Shown here: one piece after another, positions 50,441 through 63,639 of the stretch
How positions within the stretch are numbered: the first letter of the stretch is position 1
How the letters are laid out: each line of letters starts with the position of its first letter
Assembly: GCA_029465975.1 (NCBI GenBank)
Contig: CM055756.1
Location: forward strand, 13,104,946-13,168,945
From: Dallia pectoralis
Taxonomy: Eukaryota; Chordata; Actinopteri; Esociformes; Umbridae
Direction of reading: 5' to 3'
DNA length: 64,000 nucleotides
Translations under genes and position numbers: made by a program
Notes under the pieces: model-generated
Database searches by the model: none
Told to the model about the DNA's origin: nothing
What the model saw: the letters and a program-made list of their open reading frames with translations, nothing else

Positions 50441-53054
50441 AGTATGTCAACTGAAAGAAAAGTACACCGACTGTTGGCCTCAGCTATCGCTACTATGGCA
50501 AGAGAACTTTTCTCAAAAATGGCCTCTGGTCAGGTCGGTGTGAAGGAGTGAATTCTAATTAAACAATTCGGTCGTGGATTGGGATATGGCTTTATGGCAT
50601 TAAAAAAGGTTTACTTTAGAACTGCACAGCATGCCATAAACAATCAGAGACCACATCAAAGGGGTCAAATTGTCTCATGTAAAACAATACTGGGTAGGTT
50701 AATGTCAAAGAGAGCAATTTCTCAGACCGCAGTAGCTGGTTTCTCCAACGGTATAAGGCAATTTACAAAGATATTTCGGTATGAACCAGGTAATGTGATG
50801 ATTAACAGGCACAGAGGAGTGTACACATTGCTCATATACGGCTCATCTGATAACCACAGAATTCTTCAATGTACGTTCAGGGACACACTTGTCCTTCGGT
50901 GTCGGTTAATCTGCTCCTCCAGCTATCTTTGACTTTGAAATGTACACGTGTGCGTAGATGTGTGTGTGTGTGTGTGTGTGCCTTGGCGTCTATCTGTGTG
51001 GTTATTCTGCTTCTCAATAGCAGATGGTGTGTATTCTGTGTGTGCCAGCCTGCACAGAGATAGAACACACACTCAAGACTCATCTGTTAAGGATATTGTC
51101 CTGGGACACGTTCAGGAACTCAAAGTGAGGCTGTTGCTTTTATTTTGGTTATTCTCTATTGCTAAAGTAAGAGAAAGCAGAGAAACAAGCACTTTAGTAG
51201 TACTGGGAAAAGCTTAACAACTGAGCCCAGGACTGTTATAGTGAGTACATCATAATGTAGCAACGTTTTTATTATCTTTTAGGTTCTTCCTTAAAGCTGA
51301 GGTGAATATGGATGTCATGGGTGTTGCTTATGTTACCAACACTCCATCTTGTGGCCAAACCGATAGGCCTAACTGGTGCCATGGCGACCCCGTCTGTGAC
51401 GTCACCAGGACTGTCAGCAGAAACCCAATTTCATACAAAGTCCACGACTTTTCACTTGAGCCGTATGAGCCTTGTAGTGCTGATTTCATCAAGAAATCTT
51501 CTGAGCATAAACATTTTTGCAATGGTTCTAACGGGCATTAATTTGTCATATAGGCGATTAAGATCTGAGTCCATTTGAAGTTCTGGGTCCATTAGGAGAT
51601 GAGATCAATCAATACAATGTATTTTATAAAGACCTTTTACAACAACGATGTCACAAAGTGCTTTTACAAACACCCAGCCTAAAACCGAGCACTCATCATA
51701 ACAGCGGTAAGGAAAACCCTGATGGGTTGAATTTAGGAAGACACCTTTAGGGAACCAGGCTCTGTGGGGTAGCCAATCCTCTTCTGGCTGTACTGTGTAA
51801 ACTGATAATATTTTCATAATTATTCAATGTATTTCTTTAATGCAGAGAGTCTTATAAAATAGTCCAGGTGAAATGCATGACCAGTCTGAGAGGGGCAACC
51901 TGGAGGGTTGATGGTTTGGCAGATTGGAAGTCGAAACTGGCAGGTGTCATTAGTTGCTTGGCAATACTGGAACAATAAGCCCTACCCTCTCTCTCTTTTT
52001 TCTATGACCAGCAAGTCTTTGGACCAAATCGTCTTCTAATTGTAAATTAAAAAATATGCAAACACTTGCAAATTCAGGATCTGTCTAATGCACAGAAACT
52101 AATGCTGATCTTATATATAATATTTTTTAACAGTTCTACTACGGTCCCATTTAAAGTGGTCCATCCTCAAGATATTCACAGAAGGACGTTTTGAGGGAAG
52201 TATAGCACAGCTAACTTGCAATGGCCTGCTGCTGTGTGGAAGGTCCCTCCGTAGATGTCATTACCAGTCATCACAGGAAAAGACACGGTTACTGTGGTCG
52301 TAGCAGGTTTGTTGTTAGTAATCTGTCTGGTTTGTAGTGACTTTCCTAACTGATGAGTGGTTATTACTGAACTTCTTGCTTAATTATTGATTTGAGAGCT
52401 TTCTTTGCGTTCCTAGTGTGTGGTCAGTTCTAGCTCTTGAGCTCCTCTTCCAGAATGTTCCATTCTGCGGTGGGATTTAGAACAGGTTTTTTGGTTTGTC
52501 TTAAACATTGGAGACTTCCGCGTGAACTGCCAACTTTCAGAGACCATTGTTGAGTCTGTAGTAAAATAAAAGTGACCTAATTTCTCACTGCAGGTGAAGC
52601 CTGTTTGTGTATTGTCTTGTAGCTGCCTTTTCACACAGGGATTTAGTGTGTCTGGCAATAAATTAGGTACTTTGTTATGTCGTTATTGCAATTAAAATAA
52701 TACTCGGATCAGTGCTTTGATGCTGTGTGACATTTACTTTAAGTTTGATGGGACAATTTGTATTTATTATTTTGCGTTGAAATACTGTTAAACAGTTAAT
52801 TATTATGAACACCTAGAGGTTTTTATTTGTTTTGAATAAACTATGAATAACTGAGTCTAATATTACACCCTTCTTTTGAATTGAATCATTATTTATCTTG
52901 TATTGATAATACAATACAAATGGCTGTCAAGACTTTAAAAAATAACTTTTATGGCAATTTATATTAATTATAAATCAACCTACATCGACCAATGTATTTT
53001 ACTGTGTGGATGGATACACAGGATGATGGAAACACATGCACGCATGCACGCACG

Positions 53055-53252
<198 letters not shown>

Positions 53253-53383
53253 CAGAGCTGGAGGGAGAGGACAAACATACAATAAAACACATTTCAGTAA
53301 CATTCGGTTGTATGGCTGATAACACAGACCAGTCATAGCAGATAACACCAGCAAAACTAACTGCCACGCTGTCTGTTTGTCTG

Positions 53384-53420
<37 letters not shown>

Positions 53421-54274
53421 TGTGTGTATGTGTACATGTGTGTGCGCGCACATGGGTGATACAAGGCCAGCCAACTGTGGCTGCACAGTTTAGAACATTG
53501 GGCCAAAAACTAAAAGCTGACAATTTGGAAAACCCAATGTCCAGATCAAGCCAGATGACCCTAATTGGAGATCTTCTGGCCGTGGCCCCATTCTCCGGGA
53601 GTCTCTCAGGGATACTGGGGTATGCAAAAGAAAACACATTTACAATTCATGCATGTGTGAAATAGCGCATTTTTAAGCAGCCCCCTTATAATTACGCGTA
53701 GGTGGATGTATTTACATAACATCGTTTGCATCAACATACGTCACAGCTCTTTGGTTTGATGACGATTGGCTGGCCTGATAATGCTGATATGATCGAGAGC
53801 CGGTCGCACACACACACACACACACAAATACTCATTTACATGTTAATTTCTCTCCCACTCGATGAATCTTTTGTCTATCGCTCTCGCTTCGTCTCTCCGA
53901 CCCTTTCACTCTCCGTCTGTATTGTGTTTCTTTGTCTTGATTACTCTCCTCTGCATCTTGTTCTTCTAACCGAGGTTCGTGGTGAAGCTTGGGATGTTAT
54001 GGTAATTTCAGATCCTATTCTTTAATCTACTAAAAGGACGGCGATTGCTGAATTACATCAATGTTCTTGTGTTTAATTTAGAAACCCATTCCTCTAAGGA
54101 TACCCGTGTCAAAACAGTAAGGTTCTTGAATTTTGACAAACATATATACCTGACATTGATCGGCATTGGAATATATACGATTGTTTCAAAGTTTGGGGCC
54201 ACTTAGAAATGTTCTTCTTTTCCATGAAAACATACACAGAATTAGTTTGAATAGGAAATATATATATATATACA

Positions 54275-55180
54275 CGGTGAGTCATAACATGACCACTGAC
54301 AGATGAAGTGAATAACGAGTGAAAGAGTTTATCAAAAAATGAAGTATACAGACAACAGCAGCCAGAAGGTTCAGGGGGTTCACAGTCTCATGATGTTACC
54401 ATGGCCTTGCTGCCAAATCAATTTCATACTGGCATCATTCCACCCTGTCTCGTACCTTTCTTTCCTTGCTGTTTTTCCCCATCTTCCATTTAATCTCTTG
54501 TTGCCTCCCTCTCTTCCTCATTTTCTCTCCACTCACCCGTCTCTCCTCCTCTCCTCTTCGATATCTTCTCACCATTCCTTTTCTTTTCTCTCTCCGCTCG
54601 GCTCCGTCCTCTGTCCTCTCTCTTCCCCTCTGCTTTTCTCTCTCCCCTCTGCTCTGTCTTCAGGCGAAGCGAATACCATTGATCATCTCTTAACAAGGGC
54701 ACATGGCAAAGTCTAGGTAGATTAGATGATTTGCAAAATATTCCATTCTCCTAGTCAACGTGTTGAATGCTGGGGAAATGGACAGGAGTAATGACCTGGG
54801 CGACTTTGACAAGGGCGAATATGTTCTGGCCGGACGAGTGGGTCAGAGCATCTCGGAAAAGGCTTATGGGTTGCTTTCTGTCGGCAGTGGTGAGTACCTA
54901 CCGACCGTGGTCTAAGAAGAGACAAACTACAAACTGGCGACAGGGTGCTGGGCGCCCAAAGCTCATAGATGCGTGTGGGTAACAGAGGCTATTCTGTCTG
55001 GTCCGAACCGACAGAGTGTCCACCGTGGCACAAGTCACGGAAAGAGTTAACGGGGGTTACATGAGGAATCTGTCACAACACTTTGCACTTCTGGTCGGAT
55101 GCAAATCGCGTGTCGTCGTAATGCATTCTGGGTAGATGGCAAGCCGGTGGGGCCAGTGTAACACTCTGGGCAAAATGCTT
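54275..55180 (+). mobile_element. Tc1-like transposon relic (copy 2)
   Basis: Equivalent of 38805-39760. The transposase part reads NDLGDFDKG with one base removed, then GRVGQSIS and VGSGEYLPTVV. It ends in a segment like GGASVTLWAKCF. Internal deletion and frameshifts make it inactive. Confidence 0.62.
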
Positions 55181-55359
55181 TAATGGTTCTAATGAATTAG
55201 TCATCATGTTTCATGGCTAGTTCTTACTGGCTCATCAGTCTACGTGACATATAGACCAAACGTCGACTGTGCTGGTTGAGCTGTTGACACTCTAACCTGA
55301 AACGTCCCAAAACGACAAAATGAATCGAAGCAAGAGGAGAACATGTTCTCATGTATAGA

Positions 55360-56447
55360 CAGGCCCGCATTAACCTGCTGTTAGGCCCTGGGGCTGAGAG
55401 GTTTTGTAGGCCCACAATAAAGAAAAGTCTAATGATCACATTCGTCTATATACAACAAAAGCAGAAAGCACGTTGGTCACTGGCATGGTCAGGAATAGCA
55501 GTAGAGCTATATCTGTGTTGGGAAACACTGTATGGAGTTTTCTACTTCTTAATACTTTCTGTAACTCCACTGCGGACGTGCTGCCCAACTTGTCATTCTG
55601 TACAAACTCCTGAACTGCACCGCTTCCTCCACAAAGTCCACTTCCAAATCACAGTGGTATTTCTTTTATTTATTTGTTTGATTAATATTAAGTTTATTGC
55701 GCACTGTCACTTTAAGACCGAGTGCGCGGATCCAGTTGCACTACATAACATAACCGACTGTGTTTACGTGAATACTCTCCAAAACGGACATTTAGTCTTA
55801 ATGTTGTGTGTATTTGTCCATTCAGACGCGAGAGAGAGCTCAATTCAGTCCTCGCGCCCTGTCTGTCTATGTGCAGGGCTGCACCACGCTTCGGGTCGGG
55901 ACCGTATCGTCTCATTTTCGTCTGTGAAAATTTTTCATTGACGAAAATAATTACGAAAATTATAACGAAATTAACACTGCCCGCCTGTTTGCTTGTCCTC
56001 TCCACTGTTCATCGGTGCTCCGCTTAATGAGCTCGACTCACCTTCATGTGCAGGTTTAAAAATCCTGTTAGCTTTGGAATCTTTTGTTAACAATTCCTTC
56101 TCACTGTTTTGTTTCTGTCGCGATATTTTCATTTATGAGCACCACTCTCAAACTTTTTCTTTCTCAACATTTTGATATCAGCCTCTGTGACTAGCATAAA
56201 TTGAATAAACTACTAGAGAATATGACTCAACTGTTTCTCTACATTCTGCTGTCATATCATGCTTCCCACATGGGTCACTTGTAAATTGGATCAATCAGCA
56301 GCCAAAACCATGAGTATCAAGTGATTGACAGAAAATTCGACAAATTACAAAACAATGTGATTTTTTTATTGGCTCATGATAGGCCCCTTTGTCTTCATAG
56401 GCCCTGGGGCTTCAGCCCCAGTAAGCCCGTGCATTAATGCGGGCCTG
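55360..56447 (+). mobile_element. non-autonomous hAT-like element with 8-bp target duplication (copy 2)
   Basis: The best preserved of the four copies. The left terminus is CAGGCCCGCATTAACC and the right terminus GCATTAATGCGGGCCTG. It is flanked by TGTATAGA at 55352-55359 and 56448-56455. Subterminal GGCCCTGGGGCT motifs recur in inverted orientation (55382-55396 and 56400-56420). Length is 1088 bp; no transposase frame is visible. Confidence 0.78.
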
Positions 56448-56633
56448 TGTATAGAGGGAAGCTCATATGTTAAAAAGAGAGAGAGACAAAGAGAGAGGAG
56501 TTCATAAACTTAAAATAGCAGCAAACCAAATACATCTCCATGCTTATTGATGATGTAGGTGTAACATTATTTATCAGTAGAACAAACGATAGCTTGTGAA
56601 CTAGAGGCTGAAAAAACACATAAAGACCCGGAG

Positions 56634-56950
56634 TGTAAGGGACAGAGTCCTGTCCTCCCACTCTATGGTGGTGATGACACCTCCCGCATCCGGAGAGAGG
56701 GAAAATTAGGGACTTGTTCGTTCACCTGTGTTTTTGTCCGCACCTGTGTTGTGTGTGCTCGTTAGTCCCTGTATTTAGTTCTGTCGCTTTCCTGTCTTTC
56801 AGTGTCGGTCATTGTTAAGTGTTAGGTTTGTCTTGTTAAAGTCCCCAGTTCTAGTGCCTGCATTGCCTGTCCTGGAAGTAATAAAGCCATTGTCTAGAGA
56901 AGCGCTCTGCGTTTGTGTTCCCTACCTGCTTGAAAGCCCAAACCCTGACA
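56634..56950 (+). mobile_element. LTR-like segment (copy 2)
   Basis: 317 bp, starting TGTAAGGGACAGAGTCC and ending AACCCTGACA, with an AATAAA at about 56880. It is followed at once by a frameshifted form of the gag-like stub. Confidence 0.5.
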
Positions 56951-57254
56951 GAATGACCGACCGAAGGAGGACACAGCGGAGCGAGAGGAGCTATACTCCC
57001 GCATCCCCTCAGCCTGCCGAGATCACCATTCAGCTTCGCCGATTCGGGATACAGCGAGGATCGCTCTCCTCCTCGACCTTCCGCCCCACTGTCGAGGTGG
57101 CTACCGGCGGACTCTAAGGCCCTGCGAGACTGGAGAGAGTCCCTCCGCCTCTGAAACTGAGGAGTACCGAGAGGTGCCTGAGGAGGAGTACCTGGAGGGG
57201 GAGTACAGCTGGGACCCCTATACCCTGCAGTTGATCCCTGCGTTACCACCAGCT

Positions 57255-57350
57255 GTTCTGGCCACCTTGAGCTGCGGGGCGGCAGCCATCTTGAGCTGCG
57301 TGGGACGGCAGCCGTCTTGACTGCAGAGCGGTGGCCAGAACAGCTGGTGG
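57255..57350. repeat. centre of palindrome 2
   Basis: The spacer here (CTTGAGCTGCGGGGCGGCAG and onward) is the exact reverse complement of the spacer of palindrome 1. Confidence 0.85.
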
Positions 57351-57641
57351 TAATGCAGGATCAACTGCAGGGCATAGGGGTCCCAGCTGTACTCCCCTCC
57401 AGGTAATTCTCCTCAGGCACCTCTCGGTACTCCTCAGCTCCCAGAGCGGAGGGACCTCTCCAGTCCTCGCAGGGCCTTAGAGTCCGCCGGTAGCCATGCC
57501 TCGACAGTGGGGCGGAAGGTCGAGGAGGAGAGGCGATCCTCGCTGTATCCCGAATCGCAAGCTGAATGGTGATCTCGGCAGGCTGAGGATACGGGAGTAT
57601 AGCCTTCCGCTCCGCTGTGTCCTCCCTTCGGTCGGTCATTC

Positions 57642-57957
57642 TGTCAGGTTTGGGCTTTCAAGCAGGTAGGGGAACATAAACGCAGAGCGCTTCTCTAGAC
57701 AATGGCTTTATTACCTGGTGACAGGCAATGCAGGCACTAGAACTGGGGACTTTAACAAGACAAACCTAACACTTAACAATGACCGACACTGAAAGACAGG
57801 AAACGACAGAACTAAATACGGGGACTAACGAGCACACACAACACAGGTGCGGACAAAAACACAGGTGAACGAACAAGTCCCTAATTTTCCCTCTCTCCGG
57901 ATGCGGGAGGGGAGTGTCATCACCACCATAGAGTGGGAGGACAGGACTGTCCCTGCA
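57642..57957 (-). mobile_element. LTR-like segment, inverted copy
   Basis: Reverse complement of the LTR-like segment. Together with 56634-56950 it brackets two gag-like stubs that face each other. Confidence 0.5.
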
Positions 57958-58133
57958 CTCCGGGTCTTTATGTGTTTTTTCAGCCTCTAGTTCTAGGCTA
58001 TCGTTTGTTCTGCTGATAAATAATGTTACCCTACATCATCAATAAGCATGGAGATGTATTTGGTTTGCTGTATTTTAAGTTTATGAACTCCTCTCTTTGT
58101 CCTCTCTCTCTTTTTAACATGAGCTTCCCTACA

Positions 58134-59200
58134 CAGGCCCGCATTAATGCACGGGCTTGCAGGGCTAAGCCCCAGGGCTATGAACAAGGGGCCTATCATG
58201 AGCCAATAAAAAATCACATTGTTTTGTAATTTGTCGAATTTTCTGTCAATCACTTGATACTCATGGTTTTGCCGCTGATTGATCCAATTAAAAGTGACCC
58301 ATGGGAAGCATGATATGACAGCAGAATGTAGAGAAACAGTTGAGTCATATTCTCTAGTAGTTTATTCAATTTATGCTAGTCACAGAGGCTGATATCAAAA
58401 TGTTGAGAAAGAAAAAGTTTCGAGAGCAGCCTATAAATGAAAAATATCGCGACAGAAACAAAACAGTGAGAAGGAATGAGCAATAAAAGATTCCAAAGCA
58501 CAGGATTTTTTAAACCTGCATGAAGGTGAGTCGAGCTCATTAAGCGGAGCACCGATGAACAGTGGAGAGGACAAGCAAACAGGCGGGCAGTGTTAATTTC
58601 TGTTATAATTTGCAATTATTTTCGCCAATGAAAAATTTTCACAGACTAAAAATGAGACGATACGGTCCTGACCTGAAGCGTGGTGCAGCTCTGCACATAG
58701 ACAGACAGGCGCGAGTATCAAATTGAGCCTTTCCTCATGCCTGAATGGACAAATACACACAACATTAAGACTAAATGTCCGTTTTGGAGAGTATTCACGT
58801 AAACACAGTCGGTTATGTTATGTAGTGCAACTGGATCCGCGCACTGGTCTTAAAGTGACAGTGCGCAATAAACTTATTATTAATCAAACAAATAAATAAA
58901 GAAATACCACTGTGATTTGGAAGTGGACTTGTGGAGGAAGCGGTGCAGTTCAGGAGCTTGTACAGAATGACAAGTTGCAGCACGTCCGCAGTGGAGTTAC
59001 AGAAAGTATTAAGAAGTAGAAAACTCCATACAGTGTTTCCTAACACAGATATAGCTCTACGGCTATTCCTGACCATGCCAGTGACCAACGTGCTTCTGCT
59101 TTGTTGTATATAGACGAATGTGATCATTAGACTTTTCTTTATTGTGGGCCTGAGCAAAACCTCTCAGCCCCAGGGCCTAACAGCAGGTTAATGTGGCCTG
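58134..59200 (-). mobile_element. hAT-like element, inverted copy
   Basis: It starts CAGGCCCGCATTAATGC and ends GGTTAATGTGGCCTG. The right flank TCTATACA is the complement of the target duplication; the left flank (CCCTACA) is altered. Confidence 0.65.
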
Positions 59201-59369
59201 TCTATACATGAGAACATGTTCTCCTCTTGCTTTCGATTCATTTTGTCGTTTTGGGACGTTTCAGGTTAGAGTGTCAACAGCTCAACCAGCACAGTCGACG
59301 TTTGGTCTATATGTCACGTAGACTGATGAGCCAGTAAAGAACTAGCCATGAAACATGATGACTAATTCA

Positions 59370-60280
59370 TTACAGAACCATTCTAAGCATTTTGCCCAGA
59401 GTGTTACACTGGCCCCACCGGCTTGCCATCTACCGTGCATTACGACGACAGCGATTTGCATCCAACCCAGAAGTGCAAAGTGTTGTGACAGATTCCTCAT
59501 GTAACCCCGTTAACTCTTTCCGTGGCTTGTGCCACGGTGGACACTCTGTCGGTTCGGACCAGACAGAATAGCCTCTATTACCCACACGCATCTATGAGCT
59601 TTGGGCGCCCAGCACCTAATAAGCCAGTTTGTAGTTTGTCTCTTCTTAGAGTCGGTAGGTACTCACCACTGCTGACAGAAAGCAACCATAAGCCTTTTCC
59701 GAGATGCTCTGACCCACTCGTCCGGCCAGAACATATTCGCCCTTGTCAAAGTCGCCCAGGTCATTACTCCTGTCCATTTCCCCAGCATTCAACACGTTGA
59801 CCAGGAGAATGGAATATTTTGCAAATCATCTAATCTACCTAGACTTTGCCATGTGCCCTTGTTAGAGATGATCAGTAATTATTCGCTTCGCCTGAAGACA
59901 GAGCAGAGGGAGAAAAGCAGGGGAAGAGAGGACAGAGGACGGAGCCGGCGGAGAGAGAAAGAAAAGGAATGGTGAGAAGATATCGAAGAGGAGAGGAGGA
60001 GACGGGTGAGTGGAGAGAAATGAGGAAGAGAGGAGGCAACAAGAGATTAAATGGAAGATGGGGAAAAACAGCAAGGAAAGAAAGGTACGGGCAGGGGTGG
60101 AATGATGCCAGTATGAAATTGGTTGGCAGCAAGGCCATGGTAACATCATGAGACTGTGAACCCCTGAACCTTCTGGCTGCTGTTGTCTGTACTCTTCATT
60201 TTTTTGATAAACTCTTTCACTCGTTATTCACTTCATCTGTCAGTGGTCATGTTATGACTCACACGTGTATATATATATAT
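59370..60280 (-). mobile_element. Tc1-like transposon relic, inverted copy
   Basis: Reverse complement of the relic at 38805-39760, including its pyrimidine-rich insert, which appears here as GAGAGGAGGAG-type purines at 59900-60060. Confidence 0.6.
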
Positions 60281-61115
60281 ATTTCTATTCAAACTAATTC
60301 TGTGTATGTTTTCATGGAAAAGAAGAACATTTTCTAAGTATTTGAAACTTTGAAACAATGTATATATTCAATGCCGATCAATGTCAGGTATATATGTTTG
60401 TCAAAATTCAAGAACCTTACTGTTTTGACACGGGTATCCTTAGAGGAATGGGTTTCTAAATTAAACACAAGAACATTGATGTAATTCAGCAATCGCCGTC
60501 CTTTTAGTAAGATTAAAGAATAGGATCTGAAATTACCATAACATCCCAAGCTTCACCCACGAACCTCCGGTTAGAAGAACCAAGATGCAGAGAGTAATCC
60601 AAGACAAAGAAACACAATACAGACGGAGAGTGAAAGGGGTCGGAGACGAGCGAGAGCGATAGACAAAGATTCATCGAGTGGGAGAGAAATTAACATGTAA
60701 ATGAGTATTTGTGTGTGTGTGTGTGCGACCGGCTCTCGATCATATCAGCACATTATCAGGCCAGCCAATCGTCATCAAACCAGAGCTGCTTGACGTATGT
60801 TGATGCAAACGTGTTATGTAAATACATCCACCTACGCGTAATTATAAGGGGGCTGCTTAAAAAATGCGCTATTTCACACATGCATGAATTGTAAATGTGT
60901 TTTTCTTTTGCATACCCCAGTATCCCTGAGAGACTCCCGGAGAATGGGGCCACGACCAGAAGATCTCAATTAGGGTCATCTCTGGCTTGATCTGGACATT
61001 GGGCTTTCCAAATTGTCAGCTTGCAGTTTTGGCCCAATGTTCTAAGCTGTGCAGCCACAGTTGGCTGGCCTTATCACCCATGTGCGCGCACACACATGCC
61101 ACTTACACACACATG

Positions 61116-61146
<31 letters not shown>

Positions 61147-61157
61147 CAGACAGACAG

Positions 61158-61657
61158 NNNNNNNNNNNNNNNNNNNNNNNNNNNNNNNNNNNNNNNNNNN
61201 NNNNNNNNNNNNNNNNNNNNNNNNNNNNNNNNNNNNNNNNNNNNNNNNNNNNNNNNNNNNNNNNNNNNNNNNNNNNNNNNNNNNNNNNNNNNNNNNNNNN
61301 NNNNNNNNNNNNNNNNNNNNNNNNNNNNNNNNNNNNNNNNNNNNNNNNNNNNNNNNNNNNNNNNNNNNNNNNNNNNNNNNNNNNNNNNNNNNNNNNNNNN
61401 NNNNNNNNNNNNNNNNNNNNNNNNNNNNNNNNNNNNNNNNNNNNNNNNNNNNNNNNNNNNNNNNNNNNNNNNNNNNNNNNNNNNNNNNNNNNNNNNNNNN
61501 NNNNNNNNNNNNNNNNNNNNNNNNNNNNNNNNNNNNNNNNNNNNNNNNNNNNNNNNNNNNNNNNNNNNNNNNNNNNNNNNNNNNNNNNNNNNNNNNNNNN
61601 NNNNNNNNNNNNNNNNNNNNNNNNNNNNNNNNNNNNNNNNNNNNNNNNNNNNNNNNN
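61158..61657. other. assembly gap, 500 N
   Basis: A second run of exactly 500 N. With the first, it isolates 33771-61157 as a separate contig. Confidence 0.99.
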
Positions 61658-61841
61658 TGATCGATCCACTGACGCAGGTGCAGGAGTACCATGTAGACAT
61701 TGCTTTGTATAGGTAGTCCAGCAACACATTTATTAACAGACCTTGAGTCCTTGGACGAACCTTGGATGAATTAACAGTTCAATGGCTGTAGTTACACTGG
61801 CTTATTGCCTTGAGCTTTGTATTTCTAAGGCAATATTGGGG

Positions 61842-62196
61842 CATCTGTTAATGGATTGTGCAAATGAGAAAAGCCTTTGGCTCACAGGCAAGTTCACAAA
61901 CAGGCTGTAACAGAATTGGATTCAATCCCGAAACAACAAACTCAATTTGAAGAAAAAGACACTGCCACTCCACTTCTGAGCATGTTATCTAATTCCAGTT
62001 CATTTTGGTTGAATAATTAAAATATTGGTTTTGCAATCCTGAAAACAATATACAGAAAACCTGATAAAATTAATAGAGTTAGAGAATTAGAGTTATTGAA
62101 AATGTTATTTTGACTGTAGTTAGATATTAAAGACATTATTTAAATGTTCCTTTTTTAATACATTACATATTGATCACATTTCCTAACCATTTATGC
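61842..62196 (+). repeat. left arm of inverted repeat
   Basis: It begins CATCTGTTAATGGATTGTGC. Read as reverse complement it matches 63640-64000, with scattered mismatches and small indels. Confidence 0.88.
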
Positions 62197-63639
62197 GAAC
62201 AACCTTCCAGTGGTAATGAGAGTTACTTCAGCAAGTTACCTTGCAGCACTCTTTTTCAGGTGTTCAAGCACCTACATTTATTCTCTGCTAAAGATAATAC
62301 TGACAAAATCTTAATTTGTATAATTTATTGATTTCTGAAATCATTTTTGTGCTCTAAGATAGAGCTTTTGAACATGTTTCGTATTGACAGTCTCGGAGGA
62401 GAACCACTTTAACCAAGGTTGGTCATGCTCTTGGAATTACGCAGTAGCAAAAATTATCTTTGGTGTAATGATGTTTCGACTGACACGTTCCTCGTTGTCA
62501 TGTAAGTACATTACATTAATTGAATTAAAACCAACTTACACACAAAGCCCTAGAAAAAAATAACATATTGAGTCGACCCCATGTATAGACAGCATGGGAG
62601 TTATTTTGGTGACCCCACAACACCACTTTCTCCATTTGAGCTTGGATAAAAGAGATCACACTGCCCCTACATCAAGCCCACCTGTTAGAGCCGTCTCCTT
62701 CCTAAACTGACAGGTCAAATACTTTGTTCTTTATGATATCTAAACTAACTTCCATAAACCACAGTAGTCCGTCTGCAGGAGGCCAAAGAAAGTTCACCGA
62801 AATAAAAACTTAAAATAAATTTGATCTTGTCCACCAAGTGTGCCATGTTTTTATTATTCTATCAAAGATGTCTGTAGTACAATCATTCTGTGCCAGTATC
62901 AGAACAGTTCAAAGAAGTAATTAAAAGCCCGATGTTGCCAATGCATTCCTGTCCATCATGACCGTATGTAAACTTCTAGGAAAATGCTGAGCGATGTAAG
63001 CGTAATGCAACGTAAAGTTCCCAATGGAGGAATTTAGGCTGTAAGAACTGAATTACTGGATCAGAATTGGGCTGCCATTGTATAGCACTCTTGAATAAAA
63101 CCAACATTTTGGACAAAGCAGAAATAGTTCCAGTGGAATTTACTTTCCCAATGATGAAAATATTGAACATAGTTTTATGCTTATACTTGTTTTCCTAACC
63201 ACATCATAGATCAGACCATGATACAATATTTAAGAAAGCTGAATAATAACTTGATTTGTTGGATTTTTGTTATATACAGCATTGTATGTATGTAAATTCC
63301 TATAATTAAAGTGCCAGGTTCAGCCACATCTTACTCTTCAATGTCTGGAAGTGTCGGGGCTCCAGATCAGTTTCAGCCCCTGCTTGTTCTTTCAGTAGAG
63401 TGACAGGACCATTTTGAATTGGACAACTTTCCTAATTGTGTTTTTATAAAAAGAAAAAAGCTAATAAAATGATACTCAGAATAATTTAGTTTTATCAGAA
63501 ATATTACAATGTACAAAAAATCTGAAAAAGTATTCAATCTAAAGGACACTAACCACAATGTCAAGAATAAATAATATATATATAGAATTTTGTAATGAAA
63601 AATATGAAGCTCAATTACTGTAAAACCTCATGTAGTTCT

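Larger units (their letters stand above)
57310..61157 (-). repeat. inverted arm of palindrome 2, truncated by gap
   Basis: It is the reverse complement of about 37.92-41.79 kb. Frames at 57361-57639, 58376-58615 and 58813-59157 (minus) translate identically to 41462-41740, 40482-40721 and 39940-40284 (plus). The arm runs into 500 N within the CA repeat. Confidence 0.85.
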
